Assembly: GCA_010279815.1 (NCBI GenBank)
Contig: QEOQ01000303.1
Coordinates: 99,140 to 163,139 of the forward strand
From: Brachionus plicatilis
Lineage: Eukaryota; Rotifera; Eurotatoria; Ploima; Brachionidae
Direction of reading: 5' to 3'
Length of the DNA: 64,000 bases
The first letter of the stretch is position 1. Every line of letters starts with the position of its first letter. Below, piece by piece: positions 11,652-22,882 of the stretch. A program made the translations under genes and the position numbers. The notes below the pieces were generated by a model. The model ran no database searches and was not told the origin of the DNA. It worked only from the letters and a program-made list of their open reading frames with translations.

Positions 11652-13716
11652 AATTTAATTTAAATTTAATAAAATTTTTAAATTAGATTTTTTTTATTTC
11701 ATGTATAGATAATTGATTAAATAGTGAAATTTTTGTACTTTGAAAATGGAAAAGCACCACTGAAATAAATTTTTTAATTTAATTTTTTATAATTAAAAAA
11801 GAGTTTAAATTAAATCGTCAATTAAAATTAAATTGAATTTTAATGTATTTTTCGTAAATTAAAAGTATTAGTTCTCACAAAATTTAGTTAAAAGTCATTT
11901 AATGCAATTTTAAAAAAATTTTCAATTAATAAATAAATTTTATTAGCTAAAAAAATCAAGAAATCAATTATTTAATTAAAAAATTGATTAATTTTTACAA
12001 ATTTTTTGACAGGTTTTTTAGTTACCTAAATCTCCTTTTATTAAATTGATACGGCATGCTTCATTTTCTCTATTTGACTTTACTCTCTTTGAACCGAATG
12101 CAATTCCTGGATTGATTCTAGTATATTATTAAACAGTAATAGATAAAAATTTTTTTATGAAATTTAATTTTTCCAGGATACAATTAATTAAAATTTATGC
12201 TGGATAATTATTCTCATTGACAATTAATAGTTATAAGTTCTTTTTAATTAAAAAAAATAACCTTTAATGCTTTTTAGTTATATTTTATATTAATAATTGT
12301 CACTTAATCTTTTAAAATGGGAACTAATTCTTTTAGAAAACAATTAATAAATTTCATTGACATTTTTTCTTATGATTTTTAATCAAAATAAATTAAGCTT
12401 TATTATGCGCCCATTAAAAAATAGGCAAATTTTTTATTTTTGATAAAAGAAAAGCACTGCTTAGAACAATAAACAAGTGTGTTGGATAATATAATTTGTT
12501 TTTAATCAGTAAGTAAAAGCTTTTTTTCTAATCGATAATGATAAAATAAATTTTTTCAAATTTTTGTATCATAATTGGATGAAATAGTTAATTCATAAAA
12601 TGCATTTAGAATGATGAAATATCTGATCTTATGGTTCACATCTTCTATCAATACTCAAGAGACAGTATTAGCTTAATGGAGTTAATTTTAAATTCAAAGT
12701 AATTTAAATATTTGATCTGGGTCAGTTCGAAGAATTTTTACAATTTTGATCGATATGTTGTCAAAAATAGTTAATTTGTTTTTAACAGGTCTTCGGCTTA
12801 ACTTTAAACAAAAGCTTTAATTAAATTTTAAGTTATACATTATTTTAAGTAAATTATTCGTATTCAAATCAATAAAAATTTTAACGAAGTTTGAAATTAT
12901 CAAAATCAGGTAATCACGTTATTTTAATTTAAATTCGTAATTAATTTACTAAATTTACTTTTTTTATTTGCCAAAAAAAAATTCTCAGTTTTTTAGTAAA
13001 TATTTTTAAAAAGTCATGCAAAGAAATAATAGAAATTTCAAAAATTTCTAACCTTCAATAATTAAATTAGGTAAATTAAACAAAATGCCAAAATTTTCTG
13101 TAAATATCATGCTTTTAACTTGAATTAATTTTAAAAGAATTTATTTACTATATTTATTTGTGCTCCTGGGATGTGTAAAAAAACGCAGAAAGCAAAATCT
13201 AAACAAACAATTACATTTTTTGTCAGCTCATTTTTGTTTATGAAAAATTATCATTTAAAAAATTTCTAAATAATTAGTTACTTTAAAAATAATTCTCTTT
13301 TTGTATCTAATATATCATTTTAAAATATATATTGGTACTTTTTTCCTATTTAGCATTTTTCAATTAGACTTTAAGTAAAAAAACCAAAAAAATAACTAAT
13401 TTTATTAAAAAAAAAATAACGAGATTAAATTCAATTGGCTCTATAATATCGATGCCCCTAATTTTGAATAAAATACCCCAAAATTTAATTTTTTTACCCC
13501 AATTTTTATATTAATTACCCCTCTATATTAAATTAGAAATTTAAATTAGATAATAATAAGATTTACACATTATTTTATAAAACGTTACTTTTTTTTGAAT
13601 ATTGACCCCAATTAAATTAAAACGACGCCTAATTTATTAAAATGAAACCAATTTGTTTAACACTTAAAAAATTCTATCTAAGAAATTGAAATTAATATAT
13701 GTTTCATTAATCAAAA
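11652..13716. other. AT-rich intergenic, nothing recognised
   Basis: Very AT-rich sequence with no open frame of note on either strand. A patch at about 13450-13640 has repeated CCCC-TTTTT/AAATT strings of unclear meaning. Confidence 0.5.
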
Positions 13717-13893
13717 ATGTCCAGTTGTGCAAGTATTCTAGAAAATAACTTTAACGATACATGTAATGACGCTGTTGACATTTCCACAAATAAAAGAAGT
13801 ACAGCAAAGACTTACGATTGTGTTCAAGAATGTGAAATGTTGAAAGAATTCAAAAGACTGGTCAAAAATTTACATTTCAACAATGTTCCCTGA
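13717..13893 (+). CDS. Small ORF of 58 residues, unrecognised
   Basis: ATG to TGA frame starting MSSCASILENN, Cys- and Lys-containing and of mixed composition, unusual for the surrounding AT-rich DNA. It lies 45 bp before a foldback repeat and a decayed MULE transposase, so it may be another fragment of that mobile element. No function assigned. Confidence 0.25.
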   Translation: MSSCASILENNFNDTCNDAVDISTNKRSTAKTYDCVQECEMLKEFKRLVKNLHFNNVP

Positions 13894-13937
13894 AATTTTC
13901 ACAGTACAAACAAGTAAGCTGATTGCAATAAACCCAC

Positions 13938-14262
13938 ATAGAATGGCAAAGTGTTATTTATTGTACATTTTTATATTTTTGAGAGAAGAAAAAAAATCTC
14001 AAAATCAAAAAATCTAATAAAATTTTCATTCAAGAAAAGTAATAATAAATTCGCAATTACTTAAAAAGGAGTTTTAGAAAAATTTAAATGTAAAAACCAA
14101 GGATAATTTTTTGAAAATCCCTTTTAATTAATTGCGAATTTATTATTACTCTTCTTGAATGAAAATTTTTTTAGATTTTTTGATTCAGAGATTTTTTTTT
14201 CTTCTCTCAAAAATGTAAAAATGTAAAAATATAAAAATGTACAATAAATAACATTTTGCCCA
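13938..14262. repeat. Long inverted (foldback) repeat, MITE-like
   Basis: The arm at about 13938-14080 is the reverse complement of about 14104-14262, with few mismatches and one expansion of TGTAAAAA units in the right arm. The loop is only about 25 nt. Shared blocks include TTATTTATTGTACATTTTTATATTTTT and TTCATTCAAGAA followed by TAATAATAAATTCGCAATTA. A transcript would form a near-complete hairpin. Confidence 0.8.
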
Positions 14263-14369
14263 TAGAATTGTAAATTTAACAAAAAGGATGTAAAAAATCA
14301 ATATATTTCACACTGATTGATAAAAACTGGACTTTATTCGATGAGATGATAAAATCTATTTTTAGAATT

Positions 14370-14790
14370 CGTAAAGTACTATACAACGAAAATAGTTGGA
14401 CTTAAAGTAGTTGTAACTGCTGGTATTGATTAAAAAATAAAAAATGTTGTCATGTAACATCAGTAGCAGCACGTAAAAAAAATGCAATTTTGATTCAGTT
14501 GGATAGGATATACCAATACAAGCTAACCGAAAAAAGGGAAGACCAAAATATACTGCTGGAGCGTTCGAACATCGACAACAAGAAACACAAGCTTCAACTT
14601 CAGCATCAAAAAGAATTGAATCTGATGACGATTCAAATGTTGAGTCAATACAAGAAATCCAAGAGACCAAGAATAGATTCAGTTACACAAGAAATGTTTT
14701 GTGAAAAATGTGGAGCTAAAATGGCTAAGAGAAGATACTGAGTTTGTCCAAATAAATGTGGTAAAAATAATAATTTTTGTGGAAGAAATA
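14370..14790 (+). pseudogene. Decayed MULE-type transposase C-terminus
   Basis: Three frames broken by stops and frameshifts read in order: a SWIM-like zinc site (SSCNCW, then CCHVTSVAA, a CxC...CxH pattern), the basic motif RKKGRPKYTAG, and a C-terminal zinc-ribbon piece (CEKCGAKMAKRRY, stop, then VCPNKCG). SWIM domains close many Mutator-like transposases. A sister remnant lies on minus at about 49788-50430. Family assignment is by motif only. Confidence 0.55.
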
Positions 14791-16454
14791 AAAAAATTAT
14801 TTTTAATACTTTTGGTATTTTTCTAATTAATTTAGTGTCAATTTGATAAAAAAGTGTCATTTAATTTTTTTTATTTTTTTTCATATTAAAAATTAAATTT
14901 TGGTGTATTTTATTCAATATTTGGGATACATGAAATAATTAAGTCAATTCAAAATTTCTCTTTTATATCTTTTGATGAAGTAGTTTAAATTGAAGAACTT
15001 GAATTTGTTTAAGAACTTTTTAAAAATTTTGTTTATGCTAATAATAAATAAAGAATAAATAATTAATTGAAACTCCAAAATGTTGATGCATTTTTGGGAA
15101 AACTTTTATTGCTTAAAATTTACATAAGTCAAAGTAAGTAAATAGGAATGTTGATAACCTGCAATTCAAACAAAATTTTAAAATAAAAAAAACGCAAAAA
15201 TAATAATTATTTTAAAAAAAGTTAATTTAAGATAGTCAAAAATTTTAGTAATACTAAATTATTTATATATTGATTTTTATTTCATTTGAAAAGTTTTGCT
15301 TTAAATTTCAAAATATATATTTGCTTGAATGTTGATTGAAAAATGTGCCTCAGAAAATTAAGAATCAGCTCACGTTTTTAACAAAAGCACACTTATTTCT
15401 ACCCATAAATAAAAAATCATTAAAAAAAATCTTGTTTTTAAAAGAGTTAATTTTACCTAGCCTCTTAATTAAATTTTATAATTTAAATTCATAAACTAAA
15501 AGTTTCTAACCAATCCCTAAATAAAAATATAATTTAAAATCAAAGATTATCTTAAAAGATACAAAAATTGTCTTGAAAAAATTTAATTTAAACAATTTCT
15601 TATGAATTTTTTTTTCTTATTTTTTTTCTCAGAAAATCATTGATAACAGAGGTAAATTTATACAAAAGCTATAAAATTTTTAAATGTTTTGAAACGGAGA
15701 ACTTTATAATTCTATCCATGAACACATGTTATGTTGTCTTTTTTGATTCCATAGCTTAACAAAGATAAAAAAAGCAAAATTTTTATTCAATATAATGATA
15801 GAAATAATTGAAAAAGTCAAAACAAATTTTTTCTATCTATTTGAGAAATTTTTAAATCCAATTTTTATTTAATCATTTTTTAGAAAAAAAATAAATCAAT
15901 TAAAATTTTACTGATGCAATTTTATTTCAAGATATGGTACCTTAATTTAAAAAGAATTACATTTTATCATTTTTCTAATTTTATGCTATCTTTTAAGTTA
16001 ATCATAAGAAAGTTAATTTTTTTTCTTAAAATATTTAAATAAAAACTGGCTTGGATGAAAGAAAAATAAATTAAGAGAAATTTTGACCTAGAGCTCTAAA
16101 ATAAATTTATATTGTCTTTTATATATATTCTATTAATTCTCTAAAATTGAAGAATTTTACCAAAAAAAGACATTTTCAGTTTTTAAGCTATGAGCTTTTA
16201 AAAAAAAGAGCTAGAGTAAAAAAATTTCTAATGGAGGAATCCCTTTGATGACGATGATTTTACTTTTGATGAAATACTGTAAATTATCAAGTTAAACTAT
16301 GGCAAGGTTTTTTTGAATAATATAATGTTGTGATTTAAAAAATAAACTGGTAACTAAATAATTTTTAACGAATATGAATTAAAATTTTTTAAATATCAAT
16401 TAAGACAAGTCTCAAAAATTTTGCTTTAAAAAAAATAATTTGAAAAATTCTATA
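14791..16454. other. AT-rich intergenic, nothing recognised
   Basis: No coding-looking frame. The short open stretch at about 16231-16282 is too small to judge. Confidence 0.5.
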
Positions 16455-17501
16455 TTAACTGAAATATTTGACAATCAATTCAGATATTTGTGGATTTTGA
16501 TTAAAACTTCGATAATATTTGGCGGCTCGCTTCAAAATTTTGCACTCATCCAAACCAAACTTAGAATGAATCGAACCAAATTGTGAATAATCAACGGTTT
16601 TTAAAAACTCTAAATGTTCTTTTTTACATGACTCCAAAAAACTTAATAAAATTAAAATCATTATTTCGTACTCTTCCATTGCAAGTCTATCCCAGATACT
16701 TTAAATTATTTAATAATTTTTTTTATTATTTTAAACAATTTTTACATGTGGTACATTTTGAGATCCTGGAAAAAGCCAGAAAGACCGCATTCCAAAAAAG
16801 GCGAAACATCAATTTGTTCTATTAAATTTTTGTTGATTATTTCATTTGTTAAACAATTGTAAAATTTTTTTTTCTTTTTTTAAAAATGTGTTTAATTTTT
16901 AATAAATATTAACTAAGAAAGATTACAATCAGATCTAGATGACTATTAAGACGTTCAAATATCTCAACGGTTAAATAGTATGAATCAAATACATTTTGAT
17001 CGTCTAAAATATCATTCAGCTGTCGATAAATAAGTCTAAATGAGTGCGAATTTTTTAAGCATTCCTTTAAATTTAAAATATTACTTATAAAAAATAATAA
17101 TAATTTACTTGATAATTATCAATTGGTAATCTATCTTTATCCAATAGATAAATAAAATAGTTCAAATCTTGGTCATTTTTGGCTTCGATTTGTAAAATAT
17201 TTTCAATTATGTGCTTCATGTACTCATAATGCTCTTTGAGCATTTTATCTATTGTGTTATTCTGCTCATGAAACGGACTTGATACACCTTAAATTTTTTG
17301 AAATTTACGTTTTTTTAAGAGTTTTTAAACTTTACCCAAAGCGATTTTCCACAAGTTAAGACGCAGCTCCTGGGGAATAATTGAATAGTTTTCCAAAAAG
17401 TGTTCTCTTAGTTTTTCTTTGTCAACTTTTTTTGTGTCCAGATACAAAAAAAGAGAAAGAAATTTTTTGGACCTATCGTACAGAACCAGTTGGTTTTCCA
17501 T
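16455..17501 (-). CDS. TBC1D7: TBC1 domain family member 7
   Basis: TBC1D7 is the third subunit of the TSC1-TSC2 complex that restrains Rheb and mTORC1. Five exons, 17336-17501, 17109-17287, 16927-17064, 16746-16873 and 16455-16698, give 284 residues (human 293). The TBC signature near the start is the stretch ending LRLNLWKIALG, matching the family's R..LW..LLG. Further matches along the protein are the DSYYLTVEIFERLN helix, LSGFFQDLKMYHIIWDRL (equivalent to the RVWDKV segment) and the C-terminal EIMILILLSFLESC. The fourth exon begins at an acceptor after an A-run (16874); this start was chosen because it keeps phase and restores family length. Like known TBC1D7 it lacks an obvious arginine-finger motif. 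Confidence 0.85.
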
Positions 17502-17833
17502 TTAAAAAAAATTTAAATAAAATAATATTTATAATTATTATCAAAATTTTGCATGTGCATGAACATAAATGAAATATTCAAGGCTTATGCTAAATTTTTT
17601 AGAAGATTATTTTGAACACCTATCTAAGTGTCAAAACAATACAAATTATTTCTACAAGTCATACTGAAGATTATTTTCAACAAATATTTAATTTTAATTT
17701 TTAAAAGTAAAAAATTTGAATAAATATTATTTTTCGATTGACTTCATTAGTTAGGTTTATTAAGAAATTTAAATTTTTTTGACATAAATTTTATTTATAA
17801 TTTATTTAAATTCATATTAAATTAAGAAGAAAA
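17502..17833. promoter_or_regulatory. Shared divergent promoter region of TBC1D7 and ZDHHC6
   Basis: The two start codons lie 332 bp apart, head to head. The interval is AT-rich with no distinct motif I can name. Bidirectional promoter activity is inferred from spacing. Confidence 0.45.
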
Positions 17834-19535
17834 ATGTGCTTTGGAACATCATCGGGTCGACTTTCTCAATTGTGCCACTTCGGTCCAATAATAGCAATAT
17901 TTCTTATTTGTTTTATAACTTATAGCGGTTTTTTATGTTTAATCCAGTGGTGGCCACCGATTACTTTAAGCGGACAAATAAATTTCATAATTTACCTCAC
18001 TTGGCCGCTAATTATTTTTTATAACTACTTTAATGCTGTTTTTCTGGGACCAGGCTTCGTTCCGCTTAATTGGCGACCTGTAAGTTTGTGTAAGTGGGAT
18101 ACGAACCCAACTAGAAAATTTTAATATTGATAAATGTTTTTTAAAGGAAAACAAAGAGGACGAAAAAAAACTACAATTTTGTAAAATATGCAATTCGTTC
18201 AAAGCGCCTAGATCACATCATTGTAAAAAGTGCCAAAGGTAAATCCGGAAAACATTTTTTAGTCTAAATGAGTTCTAATTTATTAAAAAAATTTAAGATG
18301 TGTTTTCAAAATGGTAAACTTAATTTATTAGTGTGAATTTTAAGCAATAAATGTTTTAATTTATGGTACGCACAGGATCACCATTGTCCAGTAAGTAACA
18401 ATCTATTTTAAACAACAAAATATTGATAAATTATTAATTTAGTGGATCAATACATGCTGTGGACATTTTAATCATGCATCTTTTGTTTATTTTCTTCTAT
18501 CAGCCCCTTTGGGATGCAGTCATGCATTGATAGTTCTGGCTCCGAGTTTATACCGAGCCCTTTACCGAGTAAAAAAACTCAATTAACTTTAATTCAAATT
18601 TTTTACCTAATCATTTAAGAATTATTACATTTTTTATCGACATACTCAAGTTCCATTAGGTAGCTTAATAATCAAGAGTAAAAATAGAAAATCTTTTCTT
18701 ATTTTTTTTATAAGTTAATTTATCTGTATATCAAATGATAGCATGTTTATTTGCAATTGGAATGGCGTTTGGAGTAGTGATTGCTGTTGGAATGCTATTT
18801 TACGTTCAGGTAGAAAATTAAAATTTTTTTAAAATTTTAGATCAAATTGAAATTTTAAAAGATGAAATCGATAGTCCGAAATCGAACCGGCATTGAAGAT
18901 TGGATAATTAAAAAAGCAAAGCACCGACGTGAACAAAATAACATTGAAGAAAAGTTTGTTTATCCATATGATTTAGGAAAATTGGAAAATATGAGACAGG
19001 TATTTAATTGGGGTGGAAATTTTCGGCCTATTGGAAATGGTTTTGAATGGAACCTTGTCGATGGCTGCGATCAATTTACTCTATCTGTATTTTTTCTAAC
19101 ATTATTAAAAAATGATCTTAATATGTTTTATCAAGCTTGAACAAATTGCTCAGAAAGAAGAAAAAAAAGCCCATTCGATTCGTTATGTTGCCATAAGAGA
19201 ATATAATGGGGCGTTTTTCCCGATTATCCATGGCTGCAAAGCTTGTTGTTGTATTCCCATTTCTGACGACCCAAGAATGCCTGTTTCAATCGACGAGGAA
19301 ATTATGGTCACTAGATGGCAAAAGTATGAAAACAAAATTCAAAATATTTAGTTTTATTTTTATATTTTTACTTATTTTCAGACATTGGCTTTATGGTGAA
19401 AAAGTTGTAAGCAAAAGTAATAATCCGAAGATCAAGACAAAAAAGGGATGGTTTCCAAGTAAAATAGTAAAAATACATCCTTCGAGTTTGGAAAAATTGG
19501 AACAAGACCAGTTCGAACATGAAAAAAAAGAATGA
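17834..19535 (+). CDS. ZDHHC6: Palmitoyltransferase ZDHHC6
   Basis: An ER multi-pass S-acyltransferase; the Cys of DHHC carries the acyl intermediate. Ten exons: 17834-18079, 18147-18238, 18298-18313, 18376-18390, 18443-18568, 18620-18659, 18715-18809, 18862-19086, 19136-19323 and 19382-19535, giving 398 residues (human 413). Two membrane segments lie at about 18-70, the Cys-rich domain at about 93-142 (FCKICNSFKAPRSHHC, then DHHCPWINTCC with catalytic Cys122), and further membrane segments including the stretch ending GMLFYV. The cytosolic tail shows RNRTGIEDWI, YPYDLGK, an SH3-like region with HSIRYVAIREYNGAF, and WLYGEK...KGWFPS, which is specific to ZDHHC6. Two consecutive exons are only 16 and 15 nt; the second encodes exactly DHHCP. 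Confidence 0.95.
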
Positions 19536-19999
19536 AATATTGTTTAATGCCATAGCCTTAAATTAGAATAATAAAAATATAAATCGAGTTTTTTTCTACC
19601 CAATTTTATAGTTTTTTAAATAAAAAACAGTTTTGAATTTAATTACATTTAAAAACTTTAGAATTATTTAAAAAAATGTATATTGTGACACATTTCTTTA
19701 AAATGCTTTTCAAATTGGTTTTTACTAGTTGTAAATTCTTTGAATATAAAATCAGAGTAAAATTTTCGTCTTAACTAACTATTTTTAAGATAATGATGAC
19801 AATTATTTAAGCCGATTAATTAAATGATCAGTACATAAAAATAAAAATGAACATTAAATAAATAATAAACGATTAGTTAATTATAGATAAAAAATAGTAA
19901 AAGATAATTAAATGATCATAAACAATAATTTTAATTTAATTTTATTTATTTAAAATTTTATGCAAAAAATAGAAAAGTATGAAATAATTTGCAACTTTT

Positions 20000-20955
20000 A
20001 AGGTGTTTTTTTCGTCTTTAAATGAAAATTTTCATACAATTTTGTATAAGAATGAGAAAAGTGCGATGATTCAAATTTTATTAAAAAAATAAATGGTTAT
20101 TACTTTAACAATCTAATAACATTGTAATTAAATAGATTACATTAAACATTTAGTTTTTATTGTTTTGATACAAAAATCTTTAATTTATATTGTTTTTTAT
20201 AAAAGTATGAAAATAACTTTCTTTAAAAAAGATAAAAATTTGCTTAATTTAGTAATTTCTTAAATTGATTATAAACATTGTTAGAAAAAAAATCAAATTA
20301 GACTATTAATTTAAGATATTTAAAGTTTATAAAATGAAATTTTTGATTTTTTTTTAAATTAACATTCTTTATCCTATCACTAATTTTGGTATTTCAAATG
20401 GTATCCTTTGAAAACAACACTTATCAAAGAGTTTAAGATGCAAAATGGTGTGAAGCACTAAATTTATCATAAAAGGCTTAATTTATTTTTGATACATTCA
20501 CATTATACCATTTGATATTTTATTAAACATCCTTTTCATGTAAAAAAAACTCCCATCATGTTATTGTGTTTTTTTCCGCTTATTTTTCGATGGATGTAAT
20601 TTTTAATAGATATCTTTTCAAGTAGATAATTATTCATTCAATTGTTGCTAGGGCCTTTAAAATTTTTGGATAAAGACTTTCATTATCTTGAAACATTTCA
20701 TGGTTTATTTAATAAAAAATAATTTAGTTCAAAAATGGAACTTATTTTTCCGCCTTTAATGCCATTCACTTTATTAAAAAATTTAAAGCCCTATGTCTTT
20801 TAATTGATTTTGAATATTTTTTTAAACAACTGTTTAATAGTTTTAGGTTGGTTCTTTTTATTTAAATAAATTTGAAACATCGCACTTTTTTCATGCTTTT
20901 TCAAAATTGTATGAAAGTTTTTATTAAGAGACGAAAAAATTCACAATAAGGTTTT
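20000..20955. repeat. Element with long imperfect inverted ends
   Basis: The left end (about 20000-20095: TTTTTTCGTCTTTAA, then TTTCATACAATTTTG, then AAAAGTGCGATG and TTCAAAT) is repeated in reverse complement at about 20866-20955, with the same blocks in mirrored order. The 0.95-kb span between has no transposase, so a non-autonomous DNA element is likely. No clear target duplication was seen. Confidence 0.5.
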
Positions 20956-21025
20956 TTATATTTTTTCAAACAAAATTAGAAAAGCATGAAAAATCATATA
21001 CTCAACAATAAGAGCTTTTGTGGAT

Positions 21026-21450
21026 TCACTTGATCTGTCTATTTACGTTTTTCTCCAACTTCCTCGTATAATCTATTAGTTGGTTGTAAATTGTCATGTT
21101 TGTGGTCATCTTCGGTTCTGAAAGAATTGCTTCTTCATTGAATAGAAAGTATAATACGGCTTGAAATTTCTCTGTTTTTAGTTAAGCTTTGGATCTAAAG
21201 TAAACTTTATTTCCATCTTGAGTGTTATTATTAAAATGGAAGCTCCATCTATCTTCGTTTTTAATAAAAACCACTGCAGGATTTGCCGGAATTTGTCGGA
21301 AATGACTTTGTCCGATAGGTCTGACTACCCCATTGCACCTTGTTGGTTTATGTAAGCGTTTTCCATTATCCAATTTCGTGTTCTTTTCTCTCTTCTCTTT
21401 CTTCCTTGAGGTGTACCATTCTCCGTCTCAATATCATTTTCTGAATATCA
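21026..21450 (-). pseudogene. Decayed coding fragment, probably mobile-element derived
   Basis: Broken minus-strand frames of non-random composition: a basic stretch with GRKRREKRTRNW, then LHKPTRCNGVVRPIGQSHF and DRWSFHFNNNTQDGNKVYFRSK, then FQAVLYFLFNEEAILSEPK ending at a stop near 21026. The frames are separated by a frameshift and a stop. I do not recognise the family; the middle piece is reminiscent of short DNA-binding modules such as FLYWCH but lacks their full Cys/His pattern. Confidence 0.35.
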
Positions 21451-22882
21451 TCTTTTAATTGAATAAAGGTTACGATTTCATTCTGGACAATTTATTCTTT
21501 TTGTATGTAAATTAATGAACCAAAAGATTATTTTTCGTAATTTTCCTAACAAATTTTATTTGAGTTTAATTTTCCAATAGATGATGAATTATCAACGCTC
21601 TATTGATAATTCGTTATTTTATGAAATAAACAATAAAAATATTAATAAAATCAGTAAAGAATATTTAAAAATTAAAGTTATTAAAAATTAACAAGTCTTT
21701 ATTTTTAAATTTTTTTAAATTTCATTGATTATTTTTACTTATCTTTTTTTTTTAATTTTTAAAAAAAAAGATGAATAAAGTTCATATAAAATTAAAAATT
21801 TATAAAAATCAAGAAAAAGATAATTCTGTGTTAAAAATTGTATTTATCAGTTTATTATTTATTTATTATAAAATTCTTAGGTGAGCAAGATTTTTTTCAT
21901 GGAATAAAGATAATTATTTAGATGCCAGCTATCTATTTCTAATTTAATTCTTGGCAATACAAAGCATTTAAATAATATGTAATTTTATGTAAAATTCTTC
22001 AATTAATTTCGGGTTTGTTGTTTATGTAGAAATTTTTCGAATTTTTTCTTTCTTATGTAGATAACGTTATGTCATGATAAAATTATGTTATCAGACTTGA
22101 CAACTCGTTTACAGATAAACTTAAAATAATAGGATACATTTTTTCGAAATAAATTTTGATGCATTGGTAAACCTTGCAAATTTATTCCAAGATTGAAAAT
22201 ATCTGGTATTAATGATTTGAATTAAAAAAAAATCATTTTATGCAATTTTGAACCTGAAAAAAAATTAAATATCTAAGACTTAGAAGAATACTTTCTTTAC
22301 TTTTGCTTCTAAGGAATTTCATTTAAATTATTATTATTTTTTTTAATTAAAATAGTAAAAAAATTTAAAAAATTTTTAAGATGACCAAATTCTCTTCAAG
22401 TTGGTATTAATTTTAATTTTTTCGATCGCTTGAATAATTTTTAGTCAGAAAAGTTTTTGTTTATGAAAAATGGTAGTGATTTGGCTTATGAAAATTAGCT
22501 TGAAACCCTGGATATTGACATGGACTACTTAAATACGTCTAAATTCTTAATCATTGTTCGTGTAGCCAAATTTCCCAGTATCTTTTGAAATCAAAGTTTG
22601 AGCTCAATCGTTCATTGGTAAATTACAAATGGGAATTAAAATTGCTTCATTTGGAATTCAAATTTTTATATATTATGAAAATTCAAGTCACCTTAAAAAA
22701 TGAACTGAAATTTTTTAATACAAGCTCCAGGTACATTTTAAGACAAGCTTCTCTGAAATTCAAAATTTTTTAGACATAAAATAACTTTTGAAAATTTTAT
22801 TTGACAAAATACGGATATTAAAATCGGAGCACAAGGAAAAGACAATTTTTCTCTCTTAAAAAATCAAAAACACCATAAGTTT

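Larger units (their letters stand above)
19536..22882. other. Repeat-rich intergenic region
   Basis: Apart from an element with inverted ends at about 20000-20955 and a decayed coding fragment at about 21026-21450, both listed separately, I see no gene. Confidence 0.5.

Noticed and set aside
16583..16825. Plus-strand ORF across TBC1D7 exons
   Set aside because: It is antisense to conserved TBC1D7 exons and crosses an intron; no family resemblance.
18090..18125. tRNA-like string GGGATACGAACCCAAC
   Set aside because: It lies inside a ZDHHC6 intron and has no cloverleaf stems around it.
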